A stretch of 64,000 bases of DNA from Paramacrobiotus metropolitanus (taxonomy: Eukaryota; Tardigrada; Eutardigrada; Parachela; Macrobiotidae): NCBI RefSeq assembly GCF_019649055.1, contig NW_026570221.1:2418001-2482000 (forward strand), in the 5' to 3' direction. Positions 55,867-64,000 of the stretch are shown here, piece after piece. The notes beneath the pieces were generated by a model. The model was not told the origin of the DNA, searched no databases, and saw only the letters and a program-made list of their open reading frames with translations. Numbering within the stretch: the stretch's first letter is position 1; the number at the start of each line of letters is the position of its first letter. A program made the position numbers and the translations under genes.

Positions 55867-56492
55867 TCATGACTTATCTGTTGATGCGCTGTTGCGCAGA
55901 AGATTGCTTTTATTTTGTTCGTTCTTGTTCGAGTCAACCATGGCAGCTGCGAGTTCAGTACGTTGATACAAGGAAATTACCACACCAGGAACAAGAGAAG
56001 CTGGTAAAATTAAGAAAACCCCTATTTTGTCCTGTTATACAGTAATTATTGTAGAAGCGTGTGAAAACAGCCGATATTTCACGGGCAGGACACTGTCGTG
56101 TCCACTGTACAGTTACGCCACAATTTGTGAAGAATTCGCAACAGTTAAACAGAACCCTTCTGAGACTGATGATCGCCAGTAAACAAAACAGGCATTATCT
56201 TTTAATGAATCTCTGTTGCACTGACCGTTAATCGAGGAAACGAGCTGATTGTCAGTCGACTGATGCAATCGTCATTGGCCACGCATCCAGTCATAGAGAT
56301 AGGATGTTAATTTTCTGATGCATCTTTCTCAACAGCTGGGTACGTGGAATTCAGATGATTTGTTGATTTCTGAAAGGAGAACCAAAACTAACGTCAATAG
56401 ATCTGTTGAGCATCCGGTAAGTCTTTGCAGTCATGTACACTTATATATTGGTAGTGATTTTTAATTCAATAGCGTGATAACAATATCAAGAT
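55867..56492 (-). other. 3' region of the R2-like element, repeated at 19.3 kb
   Basis: Lies directly after the stop of the R2-like ORF in transcript orientation. About 540 bp recur at 19,299-19,855. No A-tail or simple-repeat tail is visible at the outer edge near 55,867. Confidence 0.6.
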
Positions 56493-59342
56493 CTAGTTAC
56501 GGTTAAACAAAACAACATTCTCAACGGTCCCGATTACTGAAGCAGCATTACCGCGTTGAATTGCTAAAGAGATGTTCTGTTTCAAAAACTCAAGACTACG
56601 AATCTCGCCGGTTTGTTGCGAAATCCTCTTCCCAATCTCGTTAACAAATCGTTTGGCAGATGTACCAAAACTACCAAAAGTCTCAAAGCCGACAGCCGTG
56701 AATTCATATCGCCCCAAAAGAAAACTGTACTTTTTTGCTTTCTCAGCTTCGGCATGGTCTGCTGCCGCCCCGGCCTTTACACTGGTCTGATCCAAATACG
56801 ATCGGGCGACAGTATCAACACAAGTAACATCCCATGCCAAACACAGTCCCCTTGTCCATGGGAAGGTAGTGATACCATCGGGACGTGTTTCGTTTTCATG
56901 ATGCATGCCTCTCGGTTCAGTCCTTGCAGGTATGCCTGCTGAGCCAAGAGCGCGTCGCAAGATGTCGTTAATGCAGTCATGTCTCGCCCGTCTTCCCGCT
57001 GAATATTTGCAGCTCAAGCCATGGTGACCGTCTGCAGCAACGTCGCTTCCGCATCTGCACTGGTGATCGGATGATGCCGGTGCGCCAAGCCGAATCGCGA
57101 CGGCGATCCGGAACGACTCATCATCCAAAAGGTTTCCGAGTGAAGACGATGGAAGTGCGTGAGTCCAGGCGCCTGACTCCGGAGTCGAAACAGCTAGCAG
57201 CCGAGCTTTGCTAGTGCCATCCGAAGCTTCGTGCAGCATGGCTGCCTGCTCTACCAAACAGTACGGAGTGTCCCATGCGCGTTGCAGGTGTCGGCTTTCG
57301 GGTAAAGGAGGCGATGCATCGTCGGACAGGTACCTCCAAAGGGCCACGTTATCCGTTACGTCAACGCTTGCCGAATGCGGCAACAGTCGGCAAACGAGAC
57401 CTTGGGTAGCATGAATCGAGGCCAAATAGGCCGGCAAAGATAATTCTTCTACCCGTCGGATCCCGAGCCCACCACAGCGCACTGGCAAGGAAGCTTGACG
57501 CCACGCGGATGTATCCATGCGAACATTGCAGATTGATTGCAACGACTGTCTCAAGACGTCGTCAAATTCGCTAAGACTATCTCGTGCTTCGAAGGTTGGA
57601 CAGCAGCGAAGAAAGTGGATAACCTTTGGCGCGCTGAGGCTGCACTTCAATAAGAAGTAAGCTTGGTGTTCGGGTAACAGGTCGAGACGATTTGCAATTA
57701 GGCGCATAACTTCAGTTTTCTGCTGTATCGCTGACTTAATGCCGTTCTTCATCAGTGGGGCACCCAACAGACAGAGGTTTTCCGGCGCAGCGACTGAAAC
57801 AGTTGGAAAACGGTCCAGAAAGGTTTTCACAGCTGCTTCCCGTTCATCGCAGGTCCCTCCGCAGACAAAAATCTCACACTTGGACATGTTGACACTCAGT
57901 CCGGCTGCGTGTGCTGTATCGATGACCGTCTGAAAGTCCGCGGCAACTGTCTCGACACACCCACCAAGTGTACCGTCATCGAGAAACCACGCATTAAACA
58001 TTGCCTTGAGCGCGGATGTAAATGGAAGAATTCCCAGAGAAAATAACAGCGGACCAAGTGGATCGCCTTGGTGGATGCCGCTCTGAGAGGACAGAATTTC
58101 ATCGTCGAGGTATAGTTCCGAATAATGGCCATAGCAGGCGTACAGGTAATTCGCGTATTCAGGAAGATGAACGCTCGCAACTTCCATGACGGTGGCGCGG
58201 GAAATGCAGTTGAAGGCATTCTTCAAGTCTATCTTCAGAAGAACTTTTACTTTGTCCGGATCGCTGCTCAAGAATTCGCGAGCGGAATGGACGATTGCCT
58301 CAGCGCCCCCGTTGATACCGAACCCCAGTTGGCTTGGCTGAAGGGCAGCTGTCGAGCGTTCCTTAACGCGACGGCATATAACTTTTGCCGTTAACCGTCG
58401 CAGAGTGTTACCGACTGCGATAGGTCTCAGGCCACCGTCTTTTTTACGCAGAGCGATCAGTTTTGCTCCGAAAAAATAGGGACGGACGGAGTCTGGAATA
58501 GATCCTTGTATGATTATGTCTAGTAGCAGAGCCAGGCTTTTGCAGAAACTGGCGGAGACATCATCCTGAACTTTCCCCATCATATCCAGTAGGTGCTGAG
58601 GTAACAGACCATCAGGTCCTGCAGCAGACCCGCGTCGAAAGCTGAGGATTGCTTGACGTACTTCGTCCGCTGTAACTGATGGTGCTGGTGCGGTAACTCT
58701 GGGTCTGTCAGGCAGGGGAGACTCTGGATGTTTGGCTGCCATGATATCCAAGACCTCCCGCGACGTTTCAGCTATGGCATCAGTCGACATCAGAATGCGA
58801 ACGGCCCCAGAGCAATCGCCGTCGTCAATCTTGATTCCGACGCGTCGCACTAGGTCGCCGTCGAAATCTTTAGGCTTCCTAGACTTTTTCCTCTTACGGG
58901 CAGGCAGAGGCCGCTTCTTTCCACTTTCATAGTCCGCAACCGCTTGTTTAATCAGGGTGGCGAGGGATACTTTTCGGGCACCATCTGGGCTTTCTGGAAC
59001 AGCTAAAACCTGCGATGCAAAAGACAGGAGCGTTATCCAATGCTGCTCGTCATTGTGCTGCACGGCATTCTTGATGGCTTTCTCGAAAGATGCTGCCACA
59101 GCCCGACGGGCGCCATGTGGTACCCTGCGAGTAGTTCTCTCCTTCACCAGCGCTGGTCGACGTGCAGCCTGATCGACGGCCGGGTTTACAGTCAACGGCG
59201 CAGAAGGGGCTGGAGTAGGAGGCTGTTGTGTTGAAACGGGGATCAATTCGGGTTCTTGCGACAGGGTTCTGGGACACAAGCGTCTGTGAGTTCCCCATCC
59301 CTGTAACAATTTACCGCAGCCAGAACAGGAGAACTGAGGCAT
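56493..59342 (-). CDS. R2-like non-LTR retrotransposon ORF: zinc finger, RT, restriction-like endonuclease
   Basis: Intact 949 codons from ATG 59342. The N-terminus carries CSGCGKLLQGWGTHRRLC, a small zinc finger as in R2/NeSL-type elements. The RT domain begins near residue 225 with RRGSAAGPDGLLP and includes KIDLKNAFNCISR, IHQGDPLGPLLFSLG and the catalytic FLDDG variant of the usual YxDD box. The C-terminus has CRCGSDVAADGHHGLSC (a CCHC motif) followed by RHD...EPRG, RPDG and WDVTCVDT, the pattern of the restriction-like endonuclease. The protein would nick target DNA and reverse-transcribe its RNA there. No rRNA target is next to it, so its site preference is unknown. Clade assignment within the endonuclease-bearing group is inference. 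Confidence 0.9.
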   Translation of the reverse strand: MPQFSCSGCGKLLQGWGTHRRLCPRTLSQEPELIPVSTQQPPTPAPSAPLTVNPAVDQAARRPALVKERTTRRVPHGARRAVAASFEKAIKNAVQHNDEQHWITLLSFASQVLAVPESPDGARKVSLATLIKQAVADYESGKKRPLPARKRKKSRKPKDFDGDLVRRVGIKIDDGDCSGAVRILMSTDAIAETSREVLDIMAAKHPESPLPDRPRVTAPAPSVTADEVRQAILSFRRGSAAGPDGLLPQHLLDMMGKVQDDVSASFCKSLALLLDIIIQGSIPDSVRPYFFGAKLIALRKKDGGLRPIAVGNTLRRLTAKVICRRVKERSTAALQPSQLGFGINGGAEAIVHSAREFLSSDPDKVKVLLKIDLKNAFNCISRATVMEVASVHLPEYANYLYACYGHYSELYLDDEILSSQSGIHQGDPLGPLLFSLGILPFTSALKAMFNAWFLDDGTLGGCVETVAADFQTVIDTAHAAGLSVNMSKCEIFVCGGTCDEREAAVKTFLDRFPTVSVAAPENLCLLGAPLMKNGIKSAIQQKTEVMRLIANRLDLLPEHQAYFLLKCSLSAPKVIHFLRCCPTFEARDSLSEFDDVLRQSLQSICNVRMDTSAWRQASLPVRCGGLGIRRVEELSLPAYLASIHATQGLVCRLLPHSASVDVTDNVALWRYLSDDASPPLPESRHLQRAWDTPYCLVEQAAMLHEASDGTSKARLLAVSTPESGAWTHALPSSSLGNLLDDESFRIAVAIRLGAPASSDHQCRCGSDVAADGHHGLSCKYSAGRRARHDCINDILRRALGSAGIPARTEPRGMHHENETRPDGITTFPWTRGLCLAWDVTCVDTVARSYLDQTSVKAGAAADHAEAEKAKKYSFLLGRYEFTAVGFETFGSFGTSAKRFVNEIGKRISQQTGEIRSLEFLKQNISLAIQRGNAASVIGTVENVVLFNRN

Positions 59343-60092
59343 ACTGTTAACGGTGGCCAGGGAACATTTGCAGTAAAACGAAATGAGGCTGGAGACTTAC
59401 AGGTACTCCGCTGGTGTGTCGCTGGATGTCTACGGGACAGCTGCCACCACACAGCCTCTGGAGAACAACAATCTACCAGACTGAGGTCCCGTAGCCACCC
59501 TCCGTACTGAATGACGGGAAATTTGTCATCCAGGGGCAATAATAATAAGCCCGGTGAAAAAGATCAAAAATTGTCAAAGATCAAAGATGATGTGCTGTAT
59601 ATTATATTCACCTTATATTCACTTTGTACCAAATCAAAATCTGTACCAAATCAAAATCAAAATCAAAAGTTTGAAACACTTATATATAGGTGTTTCAAAC
59701 AGATCGTCATAAGAGTGGAGCCATTTAGGCAACATTGCATCCGCTTTATGCTGAATTCCACGAACAGAATCTGTTGAGACCCAGATTTAGTAAGCATGCC
59801 AGCCAACAGGATCTGATCGTTGGCAGCGCGTGCCAAGTGGGCGATTACACTTGTGCCGGTCTGACAGTTCCGGCCATCACGCCCGAACTGCCATGCCAGC
59901 TCGGTGGAAGAACGGTACGTCCATATGATATGATGTTTCAGCATGCACGGAACCAGAATCACTGAGAAAAATCTTTTTTTTGTTAATCTGTAGTTTTTAA
60001 AGCAGACAAAACTTTCAACAACTACAGAGTATGACATTTTTTTACCTGTTAACACAACATAATATAATAATATAAATGAATTTCGATATAGT
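59343..60092. other. flank with A/T-rich simple repeat and perfect palindrome
   Basis: CAAAAT-type repeats occupy about 59,625-59,668. GTTTGAAACAC (59,669-59,679) pairs perfectly with 59,690-59,700 across TTATATATAG. The 5' boundary of the R2-like element probably lies in this interval but cannot be placed. No gene is recognised. Confidence 0.45.
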
Positions 60093-60427
60093 TGTGAGCG
60101 CAGGCGTACATGCGTACACCCTCGCTTTGGCAGTCTGTTGTGTTTTGCTGCACGCCCGCCTTACGCGAGGCGGAAGCACGCTGTTCTGCACGCACCCGCA
60201 CTGTGTGGCGGCTACGTGCACATTTTCCACGCTTGCTGCAGTCAGCAATGCGGAGTTGTCCACGAGGAAATTCTTACGAATTTAGTCTGGTTATAAATTT
60301 CTAGCAATCACGCCGTTTCTCGCTTTCTGTAGCGTAGGCGTATTTATAGCATTGCTAGTCTTTTTGGTAGGCAGAATTCCGTCAATTCTGATCCTACGCG
60401 TGAACCTTCATCAGGTCCACGCTCATA
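60093..60427 (+). repeat. 5' LTR of the second giant element
   Basis: 335 bp. Starts TGTGAG and ends TCCACGCTCATA, paralleling TCCACGGTTATA at the end of the other giant LTR. The outer edge is inferred from the shared TGTGAG start; no second LTR is in view to confirm it. Confidence 0.7.
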
Positions 60428-60438
60428 TGGTAGCAAGA
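60428..60438 (+). other. primer-binding site of the second giant element
   Basis: TGGTAGCA matches the initiator tRNA-Met complement over eight bases, then diverges (AGA against GAG), consistent with one inserted base. Confidence 0.7.
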
Positions 60439-61819
60439 GTCGTGTTTCTCCAGGATAATCTGTGAGTTTTTTCCGTCCATCCGACGAGGTGTGGAAGAAG
60501 TCTCGCGAGAAAGGGCTCGCGTACGGTCCAGTGGCGAAGGAGCGTTTGGATCTCGACAGCAGATCAGCACCAGTGTGTCTCTACTGAGTAGAGCACGCTG
60601 TACTGACCTGACGCGATCAAGGCTACTGAAGTAGCTCTGATCGGAGGGGCACAAGCGCCGAAAAAGATCGCCGCAAGAGGCAGAAGCCCGAAGGGGGGCA
60701 CGAGTGGGCAAGCCACTTTTGGCTGTCGGGTGTGGAGTTTTCAGGTGCGTCTCTACTGAGTAGAGCGCACACACATTATACGCGCTCCCCCAAAAAGGAG
60801 GTCGAGCGCCCCTGTCGTTGCTAACGTCAAGGCACGACAGAAGACCCGCAGCCAGCAAGTCTTTTGGTCGACGCACCGCTGCGTCCTGTCGCATCGAGAC
60901 AGAAGGGGTTAGCGACTGGCCCAGGAGAAGTCAGTATAATCGTTGGAGGAACTGGAGGATTCGCGGAAGGACGCGCAGGATCGATTTCGGATCACGGAGA
61001 CGATCAGGTCAGATTTTCGTTTATTAATTTCGCCATTGGCGTAAGGGTAAAATTTGCAATTTTGATTGGTCGGTGATGAGCTGAGCAGAAAAGTAGGCGG
61101 CACTTTTGCACACGGCGCGCTAGCGAAAATTTTCGGATTTTGACGTGACGTCACTCTGCCTTATAATTTGAAAAACAACTCACCTGATTGGTCGTTTATA
61201 AACGCTGTGATTGGCGCAGACGTAAAGCTAAAGTTAGCTTAGAAGTAAGCCAATTAGAAGCTGAGATTTCGTAAGGAGGCGGAGTTTTTGCGCACGGCAC
61301 TCAAGATTGTGACGTAGCTAGCTAAGAAAATTTTCTGAACCTACCGATGAGAAGTTGACCTTTACCAAAAAGTTGACGAGATTGATGACCTTTAACATAA
61401 GTGCTAAAGCTGAAGAAATAACGTTGTTCTGAGGAAATCTAAGTTGATTTCTTAAATAAAATCGAAAAATATTCTCAGGTTAGACATTTCTGACCGAAGT
61501 TGATAGTGACCTTTAAAAACGAAAAATTCGGAGAAAAAGTGACCTTTAACGTGACGGAGTAAGCTATTAGGCTGAAACAGTTGAAGTGACCTTTAAAGGG
61601 ACTTAGTTAAATTTCTGAAGAGAAAAGTGACCTTTAGAAAGGACTTAGATCTTTTAAAGGCAGAGTGACCTTTAGCAACTGAGCTCGATACGAAGAAGTG
61701 ACCTTTAGGCCAGTGCTTGTTACTGTTTACGTGTAAAGGGGCGTAGCGTAATCTAACACACGTGTCAGAAACATTATTAGCATCGTCCAAGTTATCCGAT
61801 CATCAATAAACCCAAAGAC
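60439..61819 (+). other. leader of the second giant element
   Basis: No convincing ORF. CTCTACTGAGTAGAG, a near-perfect palindrome, occurs twice (about 60,579 and 60,751). The part near 61,265-61,290 resembles the leader of the other copy. The last 450 bases carry the TGACCTTT array listed separately. Confidence 0.6.
61356..61706 (+). promoter_or_regulatory. eight TGACCTTT motifs in 351 bp
   Basis: Exact TGACCTTT begins at 61356, 61386, 61507, 61540, 61587, 61628, 61666 and 61699, all in one orientation; six are followed by TTA(A/G) or TA. The complement AAAGGTCA is the extended half-site bound by monomeric orphan nuclear receptors of the FTZ-F1/ERR type. Binding is inference; the array is seen directly. 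Confidence 0.7.
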
Positions 61820-62023
61820 ATGGATCAAGATACAGACGGTAATGAACCGGTCTCAGCGGGTAGTCAGAGAGAACGGTCAGAAAACCCTTACGAGCGGAAA
61901 TTAAAGCCGTTCACACGTCCAGTGGAACATGAAAGAGCAACTCGAGCTCAGAAGACCTTTGGGAGGAAGGACACCAAAGGTTCAGAAGCCACATACCAAA
62001 CGGCTCTGAGGAAACCAGAATGA
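61820..62023 (+). CDS. ORF1 N-terminal segment, second giant element
   Basis: From ATG 61820; NPYERKLKPFTRPVEHERATRA and RKDTKGSEATYQTAL match the N-terminus of the first copy's ORF1 (42,969 downward). Ends in a stop, after which coding resumes in another frame, as in the first copy. Confidence 0.75.
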   Translation: MDQDTDGNEPVSAGSQRERSENPYERKLKPFTRPVEHERATRAQKTFGRKDTKGSEATYQTALRKPE

Positions 62024-62135
62024 GAGCTCGAGTGACGGAAGTCAAAACTCTGGACGGCACGCCGATGACGGCACGGTAGACCAGTCAAAGGTCACCGAAG
62101 AGAGAACGGCTACGGATGGACAGAATAAAGATGAC

Positions 62136-62945
62136 TTGAAGGCCGAGACCGGAGGAATGGCACGGTCGGCCGAAAAGGTCAAGGAGGAAAACGCGGATCA
62201 AGTTGAGAAGGGAAGTGACGAAGTCAGTCAAAAGGTCACCGAAGGTGGTGGCGCCGTCAGCAGCAACGAGCTGATCGACGAGGGAAAGGTCAAACAGGAT
62301 GACCTTTCGGAAAACTCACTGTTCTTACAAGAACAGCTGGAAGAGAACGGTACCAGCCCCACGTCAAGTGACAAGTTTTACACTGACGATGAAGACGAAA
62401 CGACGGTACAGACGTCTTTCCATACGGCAATGAAGGAGGCAAACTTAACGAAAGGAATGTTTGATACGACCCTCCAGGACAAGCCAGAAGAGACCTTTGA
62501 AGGAATGGCGTCAGGAAGAGCCGACGACCGGGACCAAAGGTCACCATCACCAAAAACATCCGTAATGAATGGATTAAAGCAGCGTGTCAAGGAACTCGAG
62601 CAGTTACTTGACGAGAAGAAGAGCCAAGCATTCGCTGCCATTCGAGAACAACGGAATAAAACTATCGAAGTCGAAGCAAGGCTGTATGTGATGGAGCAAG
62701 AAAAGGTCACGCTCGAAGACGAAGCGCAACAATGGAAAGTCAGATTTGAAGTTCAGAAACAAGCAGCGGAAGATCTAAGGAAAATGGTCGAAGATCGAGA
62801 CGCGGAAGGCATACTCATCGCAGAAGAAGACGGTCTGTCCGAGGAAGCAGCTGAAAGGTCACAGGAAATAGCAGAATTGAAAAATGAGCGTGACCTTTTA
62901 CAGTCAAAGGTCAAGGAGGCCGAGAAAAACGTGACGAATCTCTAG
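62136..62945 (+). CDS. ORF1 acidic region and coiled coil part 1, second giant element
   Basis: Acidic N-terminal half with SDKFYTDDEDETTVQTSFHTAMKEA, then SPSPKTSVMNGLKQRVKELE and a heptad-rich coiled coil with LSEEAAERSQEIAELKNE, matching MSEETAERSRHIAELKDQ in the first copy. No enzymatic motif. The stop at 62,945 interrupts the coiled coil, which resumes in another frame. Confidence 0.75.
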   Translation: MKAETGGMARSAEKVKEENADQVEKGSDEVSQKVTEGGGAVSSNELIDEGKVKQDDLSENSLFLQEQLEENGTSPTSSDKFYTDDEDETTVQTSFHTAMKEANLTKGMFDTTLQDKPEETFEGMASGRADDRDQRSPSPKTSVMNGLKQRVKELEQLLDEKKSQAFAAIREQRNKTIEVEARLYVMEQEKVTLEDEAQQWKVRFEVQKQAAEDLRKMVEDRDAEGILIAEEDGLSEEAAERSQEIAELKNERDLLQSKVKEAEKNVTNL

Positions 62946-62980
62946 CAAATGCGACGAAGTTCACCGGAAAGGTCACCAGC

Positions 62981-63310
62981 TTGACGGCTGACATCTCGAA
63001 ACTGAAGGATGACCTTAAATTACGCGAAGACCTTGTCAACACGTTACAAGCAGAATTAAAAGAGATGAAAAGGAAACACAACGAAGCGGAAAGCCAGAGA
63101 GATCAAGCAGCAAAGGAACTGCTTGAACTGGCTGAAATAACAAAAACTGAATTCAAGCGACTCAATGACGAAATCGACAACCAAAAGAAAGAAGCAAAGA
63201 AGTGGTTGAAGGAAGCACAACGGTGTGACGAACGGGTCACTGTGCTAGAAGTCGTGAATAAAGAAGGAAAGACAGAAAATGAAAAACAAAAGAAGAGATC
63301 GCCAAATTGA
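62981..63310 (+). CDS. ORF1 coiled coil part 2, second giant element
   Basis: TADISKLKDDLKLREDLVNTLQAELKE corresponds to NKDIFKLRDDLKLKDEDIQTLQRE in the first copy. Continuous heptads until a frame change near 63,290; beyond it, coding-like coiled-coil sequence (63,310-63,720) continues in a third frame. Confidence 0.7.
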   Translation: MTADISKLKDDLKLREDLVNTLQAELKEMKRKHNEAESQRDQAAKELLELAEITKTEFKRLNDEIDNQKKEAKKWLKEAQRCDERVTVLEVVNKEGKTENEKQKKRSPN

Positions 63311-64000
63311 GCGATGAATCAGTCGGATTGGCTACTTCCGTAATGGAAAAGGATGATAAAATTACGGAACTAAAAGTCCAACTGAAAGCAGTTGAGGAAG
63401 AGTGCCAAGCGAGAGGAAGGACCCTCGCAGACAGAGCGGATCGTATTACACGATTGGAAGCAGAAGCTGAGATCCTAAAAGCAGCGAAAATGGATCTCGA
63501 TAAGACCCTTGATAACAGGGCCAGTACAATCTTCGAGCAAATGAGAAAGGTCACCGAAGCAAACAACGATTACGAGAAACTGCGGAAGGACGCAAATGAA
63601 ACCGTGAGACAGCTACAAGAAACAATTAAACAAAGAGACGAAGAAATCAAGACTCTCAAACGCTCGGCAAAACAGAAGGAAACTGAGATCCAACAGCCGG
63701 AACGAATCGAATCTCCGCCCCCTGGATACGGTGAAGTCCACACCGTCGAAGGTAGCTTTCATTTCCAAGCTCCCTTAAAGACGGGGACTGGCCGAGACGA
63801 CGGCCATGATAAAGATAAGGTCAAAGCTGAAAAGGTCACCGACGATACTGAGTTGGCGAAGGGGCACTCAGGACCGACCGGTGGGGTCAATCCTCGGCAA
63901 CAAGAAACAGGACCGAGGGAAACAATCGTCTACAAATCTGACCATCAACCAGATAATCATGAAGATCCACGAGTTCGCCAAAACGAGCAGGAAAGGGTAG
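63311..64000 (+). CDS. ORF1 coiled coil part 3 and C-terminal region, partial
   Basis: After the frame change the sequence goes on as Lys/Glu/Leu-rich coiled coil to about 63,690, then a Pro/Gly-richer tail. The reading frame from about 63,806 is again different and remains open to the window edge. Boundaries are approximate. Confidence 0.5.

Larger units (their letters stand above)
60093..64000 (+). mobile_element. second giant LTR element, 5' part, runs off the window
   Basis: A 335-bp LTR (TGTGAG...CTCATA), a TGG primer site, a 1.4-kb leader and a coiled-coil ORF1 appear in the same order as in the 28-44-kb element but on the plus strand. Protein blocks are clearly homologous while the LTR sequences are only alike at the ends, so the two are distinct subfamilies. 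Gag and pol would lie beyond base 64,000. Confidence 0.85.

Overview
The window looks like nuclear DNA of an invertebrate animal. It holds spliced genes with GT-AG introns of about 53-290 nt, Ty3/Gypsy-type LTR elements, an R2-like non-LTR element with a restriction-like endonuclease, and many small inverted-repeat elements. I cannot name the species. Roughly half of the window is mobile DNA.

Region 1 (1 to about 15 kb) is host DNA with small repeats. It carries a broken multi-exon gene (about 3.5-4.8 kb), an intronless cysteine-synthase-like PLP enzyme beside a PP-loop (SGGKDS) protein with one frame break (5.6-7.8 kb, minus strand), a three-exon small gene (13.6-14.3 kb), a long inverted repeat (8.7-9.4 kb) and a MITE with a 9-bp target duplication (14.4-14.8 kb). 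Region 2 (15.5-23.5 kb) holds a remnant of an R2-like element, a dispersed repeat, and an eight-exon minus-strand gene for a glycoprotein of about 725 aa whose reading phases agree at every splice junction.

Region 3 (23.6-44.6 kb) has two complete LTR elements. The first (23,641-27,641) has two LTRs of 416 bp and encodes only Gag. The second (28,254-44,627, minus strand) is a 16.4-kb Ty3/Gypsy-like element with 378-bp LTRs, a 4-bp target duplication and a primer site matching initiator tRNA-Met. In transcript order it encodes a coiled-coil ORF1, an N/Q/G-rich Gag with a zinc knuckle, an aspartic protease, a PVPEALG-repeat linker, reverse transcriptase plus RNase H, and a large Arg/Ser-rich terminal ORF. 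I see no integrase. A textbook -1 frameshift signal (slippery heptamer, 6-nt spacer, pseudoknot) sits at the end of gag. A small internally deleted LTR element (34,010-35,255) is inserted between the linker and RT, with edges that could act as a GT-AG intron restoring the frame.

Region 4 (44.6-60.1 kb) is dense in short dispersed and inverted repeats and carries an intact 949-codon R2-like ORF (56,493-59,342, minus). Region 5 (60,093-64,000) is the 5' part of a second, diverged member of the giant LTR family on the plus strand. It has its own LTR, primer site, a leader with eight TGACCTTT motifs, and a coiled-coil ORF1, and it runs off the window.

Several ORFs are broken by frame changes with few internal stop codons, so some breaks may be assembly indels rather than decay.
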